From positions 79,217 to 143,216 of IMG/VR virus record IMGVR_UViG_3300045974_000760: a stretch of DNA of 64,000 nucleotides; one strand, 5' to 3'. The number at the start of each line of letters is the position of its first letter. Within the stretch, counting starts at the first letter, position 1. Below are positions 56,596 through 64,000 of the stretch, piece by piece. The translations under genes and the position numbers were made by a program. Below the pieces are notes generated by a model, which searched no databases, was not told the DNA's origin, and saw only the letters and a list, made by a program, of their open reading frames with translations. This stretch comes from a virus.

Positions 56596-57927
56596 CTACT
56601 TCTCGAGAATCGTCTGCGACCCGCGGCGGAGCGTCCAATCATCCGCAGCGTCGTTCGTGTACAGCGCGATGTTCGGGTATTCCTTTCGGAACAGCCTGAT
56701 GATGTCCGCGACCTCCATGCGGAGTGTCGGATGTACCGTCGGTCCCGAACGAAGCTCGAGCAGGTGGATGAGCGCAGGTAGCGGGTAGCTTGCGCGCGAG
56801 CGCACCATGAACCCCATGGGCACGTAGTACTGCCGCGGCAGTGCCGGTATCTTCTCGAGCTCTATGGTCAAGTCTTCGATCAGCGCTCTGCCCCGCTTAC
56901 GCAAGTCATCCGGCAACTGCTCGAGGTACCAGGGGTGAAAGCCGAACTCGGTTGTGAGAATCGGCATGCGTGCAAGGTCTCGGCGGTGGCGCTGCAGGTC
57001 GCGGAAGCTGCCGAAGTCGAGCGTGAACAGCCAGTTCAGCCGCAGCGCATCCGCGAGGAACGGTGGTACGAGCGCTCCTCGAGGGCGCGTGAGCAGTAGC
57101 TCGTAGTGCTCCTTCAGCGCAGCCTCGTTGTCGGCCCATTTGATGGCGCCGCGCATGTAGCCCCAGAGAGCCTCTTGGTGTTCGTTCTCGGTGAAGTACG
57201 GCTTCGACTCATCGTCTTCTGCGTAGTAGCGCGTCTCGGCGTGGGCTTCGTACCACTCCAGAACCTCCGGCTTGTCCACGTGGCTGAAGCTCTCCGGGTA
57301 CTTCTCTTGGAGTGCGGCGAGCGCGCGCGAGAACAACAACCGTATCTCGAGGAGTGGGTGGTGCTGCCCCCACTTGATAGCGTCTGCTGCTTGCCTGAAG
57401 TTGGTATGCCAGCTCAGGTTGGTGGTGCAGCCCGCGGGCAACCACGCGCGCAGGATGTCGAAGACGCGGGCCTTGATCGCGCGTCCGTACGTCGCTTCGT
57501 CCTCCGTTTCTTGTCGTGGGTGCAGCGCGCGTACGTGCGCCTCCACGGGCACCTGCGCGTCCTTGTAGAACTGCATCCAGCGATCGAGGATGTCGGCCTT
57601 GTTCCACGGGTCGACGATGTCGCGGTTCGACATGTCGAGGTAGCGGGTCGAGGACTCCTGCCCGCTGAACAACGACCAATCCTCGATGGCCTTTGCTGCA
57701 AGCATCGAGACGTTCTCGAAGAACAGCGTGACGGTACCGCAGTCACCAATCGAGGGGTGGCCATACCCCACGTAGAACTTCGACATGAACTTGCCGCTGC
57801 CTGCCGCCTGGACCTTCTTGTAGTGCTCGCGCGCGCTCGTGTCGCTGCGAGAGTAGAGGGCCTGCAGCATGGCCCCGTCTTGCGGGTCGATACCATCGAG
57901 GAGAAAGACGTCGGAGCGCGGAATCAT
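56596..57927 (-). CDS. thyX: FAD-dependent thymidylate synthase, two-domain form
   Basis: ATG 57927 (MIPRSDVFLLDGIDPQDGAM) overlaps the upstream gene by ATGA. 443 residues. GHPSIGDCGTVTLFFENVSM and EDWSLFSGQESSTRYLDMS carry the ThyX FAD/dUMP pattern (QxSSxRY). The second half (DFGSFRDLQRHRRDLARMPI) has the RH(R)R motif usually in the same subunit, so this is the double-length form. Methylates dUMP with FAD/folate. Neighbour of dcd. Confidence 0.85.
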   Translation of the reverse strand: MIPRSDVFLLDGIDPQDGAMLQALYSRSDTSAREHYKKVQAAGSGKFMSKFYVGYGHPSIGDCGTVTLFFENVSMLAAKAIEDWSLFSGQESSTRYLDMSNRDIVDPWNKADILDRWMQFYKDAQVPVEAHVRALHPRQETEDEATYGRAIKARVFDILRAWLPAGCTTNLSWHTNFRQAADAIKWGQHHPLLEIRLLFSRALAALQEKYPESFSHVDKPEVLEWYEAHAETRYYAEDDESKPYFTENEHQEALWGYMRGAIKWADNEAALKEHYELLLTRPRGALVPPFLADALRLNWLFTLDFGSFRDLQRHRRDLARMPILTTEFGFHPWYLEQLPDDLRKRGRALIEDLTIELEKIPALPRQYYVPMGFMVRSRASYPLPALIHLLELRSGPTVHPTLRMEVADIIRLFRKEYPNIALYTNDAADDWTLRRGSQTILEK

Positions 57928-58232
57928 TTCGCTGGCACCGTCGTGTCGATGGCTTCCCACTTGGTAACGCAGAAGCGGAAGCCGCCCGTACCGTCAACCC
58001 ACGTCAGGCGGAACTCGATGTTGCCCCTGCGCGGTTTGCCTACTGCTTCCGAGAGAAGCCACATCGCGTCCTCCTTACGCGTGAGGCGCGCCACCTTGTC
58101 GTTGTCCGTCTCGCTGAGCGTATTGAGGCGGCACACGGCGCGCAACAGGACGTCAGGTACCTGCTCCGACGGTACAACTCCCAGGCACACCGCGTTTGCC
58201 CAATCCTTCACAACTTTAGTCCTCCCGCCCAT
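57924..58232 (-). CDS. Hypothetical protein, 102 aa
   Basis: ATG 58232 lies inside the previous gene's end. Contains VPDVLLRAVCRLNTLSETDN and a strand-rich end (FRLTWVDGTGGFRFCVTKWE). Operon neighbour of thyX through ATGA. Not recognised. Confidence 0.55.
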   Translation of the reverse strand: MGGRTKVVKDWANAVCLGVVPSEQVPDVLLRAVCRLNTLSETDNDKVARLTRKEDAMWLLSEAVGKPRRGNIEFRLTWVDGTGGFRFCVTKWEAIDTTVPAK

Positions 58233-58503
58233 ACTGCTCCTCCTTCACTTCCATCACGTTGCCGTCACGGTCCTCGCGAAGCGCGAGCTGACCCCTGCCC
58301 CGCAGCCCAGGGAAATCCATCAGGTCTTCAATCAAGACGGAGAAGTAGTGCGTCCCTTCCCCGTCCGACCCGTCGTCGAATCCCTCTTGGTGCCTGTCCC
58401 AGAAGTGCGGGACGTAGAGCATCTGCCCCTCGAACTTCCCGGGAGATTGAATGATGTCACGCGAGTCGACTTCGTATTGCTCCAGCAGCTCTTTTCGCGT
58501 CAT
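58216..58503 (-). CDS. Hypothetical protein, 95 aa
   Basis: ATG 58503 with GGAGG 9 bases upstream. MTRKELLEQYEVDSRDIIQS, then FWDRHQEGFDDG and a charged end. Its ribosome-binding site lies in the 14-base gap to the divergent start at 58518. No domain recognised. Confidence 0.55.
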   Translation of the reverse strand: MTRKELLEQYEVDSRDIIQSPGKFEGQMLYVPHFWDRHQEGFDDGSDGEGTHYFSVLIEDLMDFPGLRGRGQLALREDRDGNVMEVKEEQYGRED

Positions 58504-58505
58504 GT

Positions 58506-58511
58506 TAGCTT
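58506..58511 (+). promoter_or_regulatory. -10-like TAGCTT in a 14-base divergent gap
   Basis: TAGCTT preceded by TGT lies 6 bases before ATG 58518. The same 14 bases serve as the Shine-Dalgarno region for the opposite gene. Confidence 0.4.
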
Positions 58512-58517
58512 TCCTCC

Positions 58518-58976
58518 ATGCACCGATACATCGCTCTCATTCTGGCTGTTGTACTTCTTGTGAACCCCGCATACGCGCAGCCCAAGCCGGTGCAGGACAT
58601 CCCTCCCGGCGAAGACAACATCGTCGTCGTCAAGAAGGGAGACCCCGCACCGTTCACCGGGCAGTTGTTCGACCCATCGACTGCGCTGCGGTGGGCGAAC
58701 TGGCTCGAGCAGTACCGTCTGCGGCTGAAGGCGGATGTCGAGCTCGAGCAGAAGCGCGGCGAGCTCGGCACGGCCTTGTGGCAGCAGAAGTACACCATCC
58801 AGAAAGACTTCTATGAGGTGCAGCTCGCTCAGGCGTTGAAGGACAAGGAGGCCCTTACTGTGCGGCTGAATGACCGCCCCTGGTACACCACCGTGTGGTT
58901 CGGTTCAGTACTGGGCGTTGTCGGTACCGGCCTACTCGTCGGCGGTACTGCCTACGCCCTTCACGCTACCCGCTGA
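58518..58976 (+). CDS. Exported coiled-coil protein, antisense to the replication block
   Basis: 152 residues. Signal peptide MHRYIALILAVVLLVNPAYA, then a coiled coil (RLRLKADVELEQKRGELGTA, EVQLAQALKDKEALTVRLND) and a C-terminal membrane helix (VWFGSVLGVVGTGLLVGGTA). Topology: periplasmic or external coil anchored at its C-terminus. It runs opposite to all flanking genes, and its stop overlaps a leftward ORF. Lysis or exclusion roles fit the layout. Confidence 0.6.
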   Translation: MHRYIALILAVVLLVNPAYAQPKPVQDIPPGEDNIVVVKKGDPAPFTGQLFDPSTALRWANWLEQYRLRLKADVELEQKRGELGTALWQQKYTIQKDFYEVQLAQALKDKEALTVRLNDRPWYTTVWFGSVLGVVGTGLLVGGTAYALHATR

Positions 58977-59163
58977 CTTCGTACTGTCGTATCCACGTCA
59001 GCAGTACATCGACGGGGTACGACGACACGTTGGGCGGGGTAACTCCGAGTCGTCGGAGTATGGCTTGCAGCTCTTCGGGGGAAGAAGCCGCCAGCACATC
59101 CGCAGATATCTCGAGTAGGTCTTCGGCCTTCGGCGGGGTAACGCCCGCCAGCGGGAAGACTAC
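58966..59163 (-). CDS. Short ORF without clear start, possible frameshift extension
   Basis: The frame after the 59160 stop, shifted by -1, reads VVFPLAGVTPPKAEDLLEIS, then ADVLAASSPEELQAILRRLG and VTPPNVSSYPVDVLL: composition looks like real protein. No ATG/GTG/TTG near the beginning; first GTG at 59097 gives only 43 residues. It may be reached by -1 frameshift from the preceding gene or have a non-standard start. Confidence 0.45.
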   Translation of the reverse strand, partial: VVFPLAGVTPPKAEDLLEISADVLAASSPEELQAILRRLGVTPPNVSSYPVDVLLTWIRQYEVSG

Positions 59164-60290
59164 TTCCGGCCTTTGCCCTCCTTGGCTGGCGCTTTTCCCG
59201 ACGGCTCCGCCTTGCCTTCCGATGGCCGCCCAAGCTCGGCGAATGCCGTGAGCATCTCGTGGGTGCGCTGCTTGACCTCTTCCGGGGTCCAGCCGAACGC
59301 CTCCACTGCCTGCGCGAGCAGCAGCGCGCCCACGGTCAGTGTGACTTGCTGCTGCGCGTGAACTTCGCCGCGCAGCTTCTTGATATCCTCCGCGTTCTCC
59401 TTGCTGACGCGCAGGTTCTCGTCGAGCTGGAGGCGGATGTTGTTGAGCGCGATTGTGTCGTCAGACGCAATCTCGTTCGCCGATGCCTGGATGACTTCCA
59501 GGAGCTCGAGGATGCGAGCCGCACCTGCCCCGCCCGATGCTGCCTTCGCCTCTGCTGGTCGTGGCGCTGGGGCTGGTGTGGCGGAGGCAGGCGGCGGGAT
59601 GGACGCTGGGCGGGGTGTAGGCGCTGGCGTTGGCTCTGGGGGGGCCACCACCGCTGCGCTGACAGGCGCGGGCGTAGGAGGGGGCAGCAGGGTGACAGCA
59701 GCCGGTGCCCCTGATGCACCATCGCGAGCCACCAGGGCTACCAGGATGTTGGCCGCCTGTGCCTCGGGGGAGAGCGCGCCAAAGGCCGTGCGCTCTTCGG
59801 GAGTGCTGAACATCCCGAGCTCCTGCGCGATGGAGCGACGCTTGAACGTGTTGATGGCGGCGATGGCTGCCGCATTGCGTGGGATGCTGTCGAGAACGGC
59901 GTTATCGGACATGTCGAAGGGCGTCTCCGTGTTGGTGCGTTTGCGCGCTGCCAGCTCTTGGCGCTGGTGCTGGTTTGAGGTGACGCAGTAGATGACCTGT
60001 GCGTCGGGGCAGTTGAAGCACTCCCGCGGATTGAACGACTTGAGCGGGCAAGTAATCTGCGCTTCGAGCTTGGTGCGGTGTGCGATGGCCAGCTGCGCCA
60101 GAGCAATGCGCCAAGGGTCGAGCGGGTGCGGGTACATCGGCAGGCTGATGCGCTTGAACATCAAGCGGTCAATCAACTCTGCCCTACTCATGTTCGGGCG
60201 AACGGCTAGGCCATGAAGCTGTCCACGCTGGTACAACTCAGTGCGATTGCAGTCTTCCCAGAGACCGCGCTCATCGCCGGTACTGGTCAA
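59160..60290 (-). CDS. Hypothetical protein with proline-rich linker, 376 aa
   Basis: ATG 60290. N-terminal 140 residues contain FNPRECFNCPDAQVIYCVTS with several cysteines (possible zinc). Residues about 215-250 are Pro/Ala-rich repeats. The C-terminal helix region (DDTIALNNIRLQLDENLRVS) may be a coiled coil. Overlaps RusA by 20 bases. Function unknown. Confidence 0.6.
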   Translation of the reverse strand: MTSTGDERGLWEDCNRTELYQRGQLHGLAVRPNMSRAELIDRLMFKRISLPMYPHPLDPWRIALAQLAIAHRTKLEAQITCPLKSFNPRECFNCPDAQVIYCVTSNQHQRQELAARKRTNTETPFDMSDNAVLDSIPRNAAAIAAINTFKRRSIAQELGMFSTPEERTAFGALSPEAQAANILVALVARDGASGAPAAVTLLPPPTPAPVSAAVVAPPEPTPAPTPRPASIPPPASATPAPAPRPAEAKAASGGAGAARILELLEVIQASANEIASDDTIALNNIRLQLDENLRVSKENAEDIKKLRGEVHAQQQVTLTVGALLLAQAVEAFGWTPEEVKQRTHEMLTAFAELGRPSEGKAEPSGKAPAKEGKGRK

Positions 60291-60720
60291 AGCTCAAGAC
60301 CTCCCCAAGGTTGATGTTGTCGACGGTGAGGTCGTAGACCCACGCAATGGTGCGTGCTTCGGTCGCGTAGCTCTTCACCACGCCGACGAACATGTGCTGG
60401 CTGTCGTCATAACCGCCCACGTCCTTCAAGCAGTCCTCGAAGAGCTTGACGCGGTTAGTGCCATCAGCGTGCTTATACCGGGTTTTGCAGGTCTTTGGCC
60501 AACCCGCGTTCTCGATGTCCGTCAGGTGGAGGTCGATGATGAGCGCGTAGGGATGGTTGGCCTGGAACAGTCGCAGTTGTGTTGGGTACGTGCGGGACAG
60601 GTGCGCGATGGTCTCGTTCTTGTACTTGCGCCCGACCTCCGAGAGGATGCGTTTGCCGTGCGCGTTGACGTAAGCGTGGTTTGTTGTTGGCGGTACCCCA
60701 GGTACCTCGAGCCGTATCAT
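60271..60720 (-). CDS. rusA: RusA-like Holliday junction resolvase
   Basis: ATG 60720 (MIRLEVPGVPPTTNHAYVNA) follows GAAAGG. 149 residues. GVPPTTNHAY, GRKYKNETI and TNRVKLFEDCLKDVGGYDDS are the RusA pattern with acidic residues and DDSQ for metal binding. Resolves Holliday junctions made by the RecA-like system upstream. Confidence 0.82.
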   Translation of the reverse strand: MIRLEVPGVPPTTNHAYVNAHGKRILSEVGRKYKNETIAHLSRTYPTQLRLFQANHPYALIIDLHLTDIENAGWPKTCKTRYKHADGTNRVKLFEDCLKDVGGYDDSQHMFVGVVKSYATEARTIAWVYDLTVDNINLGEVLSFDQYRR

Positions 60721-61333
60721 CGCGCTTTGCCTTTCGTGGTGGAGCGGGGACGGGCGTAGCTTCTGGCGGCGCAGGTTGTGGAGAAGGTGCCGGTACCCAT
60801 CGGGGCCCATCGCTACGGCTGTCGGGTTGCCGTGTCAACGTTTTGAGAGCGCGCTCGACGTATTCGAAGTCTGCCTCCACCGCCGCCTTCTCTTGCAGTA
60901 GTTCTTGCTCGAGAAGCTGTAGCTGCTGGTGGCGAGCATTCTCCCAAATCAAGTCCTTGAGCCCGTCTGCTGTGAGGCGCTCGGCCTTGTCTCGCTGCTC
61001 GTTCTCCTTGCGCTCGCTACGTCGGATGGTTGTAGCGATGTCTGTCTTCTCGTTGTCGTTCTCGAGGAGCTTGCCTTTGAGCCGTGCGAGCCACCGCCCG
61101 TAGTAGCGGAACCAGGGGAGGAGCAGAGCGACGGTCTCCGCGCCTCTGCCTTGTAGGTCACGCAGGTCTTCCGGTGTGACGGTGGGGCAAGGACGTTCTG
61201 GGATGCCGGGCTCGTACAACCCGTAGGAGAGCGTGCGTAGCTTCACAGTCTCAGCGGTCTGCCATTGGCGGTTGATGTTCTCCTGTTGCTGGTCGGTAGG
61301 ACCGAGGTGCTTTGGTAGTGCAAGTCCACTCAT
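60473..61333 (-). CDS. Hypothetical coiled-coil protein
   Basis: ATG 61333 (MSGLALPKHLGPTDQQQENI) overlaps the exonuclease stop (ATGA). A helical section (QQLQLLEQELLQEKAAVEAD) is a coiled coil. The proline-rich end beyond about residue 200 runs into the RusA gene and is probably not real, or the genes truly overlap by 248 bases. Function unknown; neighbours are recombination genes. Confidence 0.5.
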   Translation of the reverse strand: MSGLALPKHLGPTDQQQENINRQWQTAETVKLRTLSYGLYEPGIPERPCPTVTPEDLRDLQGRGAETVALLLPWFRYYGRWLARLKGKLLENDNEKTDIATTIRRSERKENEQRDKAERLTADGLKDLIWENARHQQLQLLEQELLQEKAAVEADFEYVERALKTLTRQPDSRSDGPRWVPAPSPQPAPPEATPVPAPPRKAKRDDTARGTWGTANNKPRLRQRARQTHPLGGRAQVQERDHRAPVPHVPNTTATVPGQPSLRAHHRPPPDGHRERGLAKDLQNPV

Positions 61334-62190
61334 GTTTTCACCACGGGGAGAGAGGTGAGGCGCCCCTTCTTGTTGAGGGTCGCGGGGGCGCACTTCCAGC
61401 TGTAGGGGCAGAACTGGCAGACGACCGTCTCAGTGACGGGGGCATCCACCGTAGCGAGGGCGGGGTCCTCGAGATACTTCCACGCCTCTGCCATCCGCTC
61501 TTCGATACGTGCCCAGCGAGCCGCGTCGAACTTCACAAGGAAGGGACCGCTCGAGGGAGTGACAGTCTGGTCCCCCTTGTTCCAATACATGAACCAGGTG
61601 ACGGGGATGTTGAGGCACGCCATGTAGACGTGTGCCTGGTCGATGTGGTCGGGCTCGGGTGCGCGCAGTTTCTCGAAGGAGTCCGGGGCCTTGGATTTGA
61701 TTTCAATCAGTACCTTGACTAGCGGTGTTCGCGGGGATGCATCCCCCGCGTCGTAGTCGCGTAGCGCCTGCTCGTTCTCCTTGCGCTGCCAGTAGGTGAT
61801 GACCCCATCGGCAGAGGAGTAGATACCCCAGCGCGCGGCCAGCACGTGCGTATCGGGGGTGATGGGCACCTCAGACTCGAAGGTGATGATGCCCTTCGAT
61901 TGAGCGGCCATGTCCTCGAGGTCGCGCTGGACGAGTGTGTGGATGGCCTCGCCCATTTTCATGCGCTGCTTCCACACCACGTTGGCGCGGTCCACCTTCT
62001 CGATGCCGCGCATCGTGTACACCAGCTTGCGCATGCACCCCATCACCTCGCTGGCGTGGATGCCAGCGGGGCGGGGACGATGTGGCCGGATGTCCACCCG
62101 GAGCGAGGTGATGTAGTCGAGGTGCGCTCCAGCAGCTCGGGCCAGGTCTTCTGGAGTCGCGGTATCAAGGTCGGCGATTTTGACGAGCAC
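61330..62190 (-). CDS. Cas4/RecB-like Fe-S nuclease
   Basis: 286 residues, GTG 62190 with GAGGAG upstream. C52 in HASEVMGCMRKLVYTM, D128 in SSADGVI, E163-I-K165 in LIEIKSK, Q185/Y189 in DHIDQAHVYM and C258/C261/C267 in CQFCPYSWKC make the PD-(D/E)XK core and the iron-sulphur cluster of Cas4-type exonucleases. Likely 5'-3' end processing for recombination; no CRISPR is nearby. Confidence 0.82.
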   Translation of the reverse strand: MLVKIADLDTATPEDLARAAGAHLDYITSLRVDIRPHRPRPAGIHASEVMGCMRKLVYTMRGIEKVDRANVVWKQRMKMGEAIHTLVQRDLEDMAAQSKGIITFESEVPITPDTHVLAARWGIYSSADGVITYWQRKENEQALRDYDAGDASPRTPLVKVLIEIKSKAPDSFEKLRAPEPDHIDQAHVYMACLNIPVTWFMYWNKGDQTVTPSSGPFLVKFDAARWARIEERMAEAWKYLEDPALATVDAPVTETVVCQFCPYSWKCAPATLNKKGRLTSLPVVKT

Positions 62191-62722
62191 GTATCAACTC
62201 CTCGTAGTCTTCCCAGGGGATGAGTGCCCAGGTCTCAGTGTTGCGGTCGGTTACGCGGTCCTTGAACTTGACCACGAAGGCGGGACTCTCTCCATCCTTG
62301 CAATAGCTGCGGATGTCGTAGAGGTCCTTGCGAGTAACGCGGTAGCTGTCTGCGTAGGTGAACTTCTCCTCGATGCGGGCAATGCCCTTGAGCTGAACGT
62401 CACCTTTGGCCCAGGGCAAAGCCCCGGAGGCAGGCTGTGCTTTGCCTCCGATGGCTTTCGCGGTCCGCTTCTCTTCTCGCTGGCTCTTCTTCTTCATCCC
62501 CTTCTGGAGCAGTGGGATGTCCTCCTCGATGAAGATGAGCGGGACTGGTTTGTCGAGGAGGCAGTCGAGGCACATGAAGTCTGTGCCTTCTTCCGTCGTG
62601 CCGTGCACTCCGTAGATGCAGTACATGGCCGCATCCGTGTGCGCATGTAGCCCGCACACTGCGCACGGGTACAAGTCGCTCGTGGTGCGGGTCAACGTGA
62701 CGGTGACGGTCGTGGTCTTCAT
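62165..62722 (-). CDS. Archaeal-type PD-(D/E)XK resolvase with zinc ribbon
   Basis: 185 residues. C20-x2-C23 and C51-x2-C54 in the first domain bind zinc. GGKAQPASGALPWAKGDVQL and IEEKFT (about 92-121) match phage and archaeal Holliday junction resolvases (GxxxQPxSGA..xxKGDV..xE.K). The end LIPWEDYEELI fits too. A second resolvase next to RusA is unusual. Confidence 0.65.
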   Translation of the reverse strand: MKTTTVTVTLTRTTSDLYPCAVCGLHAHTDAAMYCIYGVHGTTEEGTDFMCLDCLLDKPVPLIFIEEDIPLLQKGMKKKSQREEKRTAKAIGGKAQPASGALPWAKGDVQLKGIARIEEKFTYADSYRVTRKDLYDIRSYCKDGESPAFVVKFKDRVTDRNTETWALIPWEDYEELIRARQNRRP

Positions 62723-63960
62723 AGCCGGTACAAGACCCGCATCTCGGCTGCGGCGAGGATGTGCTGACGAACAACGAGCTCGCGCTCGTGGTCCTCCTTC
62801 AGCATCGCGATGAACGCCTCACGACTCGGGATGCCCATGACGTTCGTGGGCTCCTTCGTGTGACCCTCGAGCATGTCGATGCCCGTCTCACCGTCGCGCA
62901 GTACACCGAGGCGGAAGCCCGCGGTGATAACGGAGTCGATGTCCTCCTCCGTCGGGTCCCTGTCGAACAGCATCTCGTAGTCGCCTTCGATGCCGTCGTG
63001 GGTACCTGCCTTGCCCTTCTTCACCTTCCACTTCATCCGCTTGCCGATGATGGGGCTCTTGCTGTCGTCATCCCCGCTCACCCCGCCCAGCGCGCGCATG
63101 TACTTGTTGGTCGCGCGCACCTTGCCTGCGTCCTGCAGCGTGAGCGTGACGAGGTTGGCGTGCTTCAGCGCCTCTGCTCCCATCAAGTCCCAGTCGTCCG
63201 CGTACTTCTGCAGGTGCGGAGCAATCTTGCTCTTGTCCTTCGCCCGTACCTGCGTGGTGAAGATGACCCCTGTGCGGTTCTCCCCACTCACACTCGCGGC
63301 CAAGAACTTCTTCGAGAACGTCGTGCACATGGTCGCATGTGCGGACCGCTTGACGGTGTCCTCAATACCTTCCGCCTTGAGCTCCTCGGGTGACTGCGCC
63401 ATCGAGATGCTGTCGAGGAAGATGAGCCCGTAGACCTTCGCCTCGTACGCGTCGATGATGGTGTCGAGCAGCTTGGCGCCATTTTTCGTGCAGAGCGTAT
63501 CGACCGTCCCCGTCTGCGTCTTGAGCCCCTTGATCTCCTCCTTCGTGAGCAAGGGCTGGCGGTTGTTCTTCCGCGCGGTCTGCTCCTGCTCGATGGTCTC
63601 GTCAGGGACCGTCACATCCACACCGCACTTGCGCATGTACATGTGGTCGGGAGCGAACTCGGTGACGCCGTACAGGATGCTGCTCTGCGCGCCGTAGAGC
63701 ATCTGGTGCATGCGCGCCATTCGGTGAAGCAGGCGGGTCTTGCCAACACCGTAGGGCCCACCTACGAGGGACAAGCCACCAGCTGGGAAACCACCACCGA
63801 GGTCGAGGTCCAGCTGCATCAATCCCGTCGGGTACCGCAAGTAGGACGGGTTGACGTGCTTCTCTGCGGGACGGATGGCTGCGTGCCCCAAGCTCTTGTT
63901 GAGCTTCTGCAAGAACACCCGTCGGTCTGCGTCCTGTTCCTTCTTCGTTTTGCCGTGCAT
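62719..63960 (-). CDS. RecA/RadA-like recombinase ATPase
   Basis: 413 residues, ATG 63960. Walker A GGPYGVGKT (67-75), Walker B GLIFLDS (178-184), GVIFTTQVRAK as the L2-like region. N- and C-terminal extensions differ from bacterial RecA; UvsX- or Sak4-type phage recombinases are the nearest. Likely coats ssDNA for strand exchange. The upstream 40 bases to the window edge show only AGAGAAAGACC as a ribosome-binding site. Confidence 0.8.
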   Translation of the reverse strand: MHGKTKKEQDADRRVFLQKLNKSLGHAAIRPAEKHVNPSYLRYPTGLMQLDLDLGGGFPAGGLSLVGGPYGVGKTRLLHRMARMHQMLYGAQSSILYGVTEFAPDHMYMRKCGVDVTVPDETIEQEQTARKNNRQPLLTKEEIKGLKTQTGTVDTLCTKNGAKLLDTIIDAYEAKVYGLIFLDSISMAQSPEELKAEGIEDTVKRSAHATMCTTFSKKFLAASVSGENRTGVIFTTQVRAKDKSKIAPHLQKYADDWDLMGAEALKHANLVTLTLQDAGKVRATNKYMRALGGVSGDDDSKSPIIGKRMKWKVKKGKAGTHDGIEGDYEMLFDRDPTEEDIDSVITAGFRLGVLRDGETGIDMLEGHTKEPTNVMGIPSREAFIAMLKEDHERELVVRQHILAAAEMRVLYRL

Positions 63961-64000
63961 TGGTCTTTCTCTTGTTTGAAAAGGAAGGCGGGCTGCCCTA

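Noticed and set aside
54575-56638. 687-residue leftward ORF
   Set aside because: Its first 220 residues are the dCTP deaminase gene read in a wrong frame; the real start is ATG 55957.
61330-62190. Cas4 as sign of a CRISPR system
   Set aside because: No repeats or other cas genes are visible; Cas4-like nucleases are common in phage recombination modules.
1-64000. Genome-wide recoding of TAG
   Set aside because: Many genes here end naturally at TAG (for example 3650, 4869, 13426, 29039, 54347) with no sensible continuation, so read-through would be local.

Overview
This window reads as part of a large, GC-rich tailed-phage genome (Caudoviricetes). It shows dense head-to-tail coding with many 1-, 4- and 8-base gene overlaps, a tRNA cluster, a long run of tail, fibre and baseplate genes, lysis-type genes, and a leftward block of recombination and nucleotide genes. 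The gp25/W-like protein followed by a giant J-like protein points to a contractile tail (myovirus-like). Nothing identifies the host. High GC and several leaderless-looking starts (a TANNNT box 6-9 nt before an ATG with no Shine-Dalgarno) would suit a high-GC host, but that is inference. Neither genome end is seen, and the first gene enters from outside the window.

Layout. (1) 1-13.4 kb, rightward: about 35 small accessory genes. They include two pentapeptide-repeat proteins around a 2H phosphoesterase that looks like an anti-CBASS Acb1, a tandem DUF6948-type protein, an array of very small partly paralogous ORFs (3.6-5.5 kb), a lipoprotein, and four proteins sharing an LGxL...DIDxII motif. 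(2) 11.8-15.1 kb: tRNAs. Asn(GTT), Val(TAC), Leu(TAG) and Thr(TGT) are clear; Ile(TAT) is probable; several others are irregular or oversized. (3) 15.2-24.1 kb, rightward: tail-fibre and receptor-binding type proteins, two 478-residue paralogues, and a protein with thirteen 20-residue repeats. (4) 24.1-30.1 kb, rightward: a metallopeptidase, glycine-zipper proteins, a 951-residue protein with an ADP-ribosyltransferase-like segment, a helicase remnant and a coiled-coil protein. (5) 30.2-31.3 kb, leftward: a small operon ending in a peptidyl-tRNA hydrolase 2-like gene interrupted by an in-frame amber codon, followed directly by a tRNA whose loop reads CUA. (6) 31.4-54.3 kb, rightward apart from a lytic transglycosylase and a zinc-ribbon gene: an endolysin, Tad2-like fragments, gp25-like and J-like baseplate proteins, several giant virion proteins, small membrane proteins, and a pyrophosphatase-like/HNH fusion. 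(7) 54.4-64 kb, leftward: dCTP deaminase, two-domain ThyX, RusA, a Cas4-like exonuclease, an archaeal-type resolvase and a RecA-like ATPase. One small exported-protein gene runs antisense inside this block.

How it fits together. Dcd and ThyX supply the dUMP/dTMP route. The RecA-like ATPase, Cas4-like nuclease and two resolvases form a recombination module. Virion proteins carrying a short N-terminal GF(F)xE...LxK-A tag may be internal or ejected proteins. The strongest candidates for something new are the amber-interrupted hydrolase beside a CUA tRNA, the 20-residue repeat protein, the small-ORF array, the ADP-ribosyltransferase-like segment, and two recurring intergenic motifs (TAGC[TC] just after terminator T-tracts, and TC-GGGATAAG).
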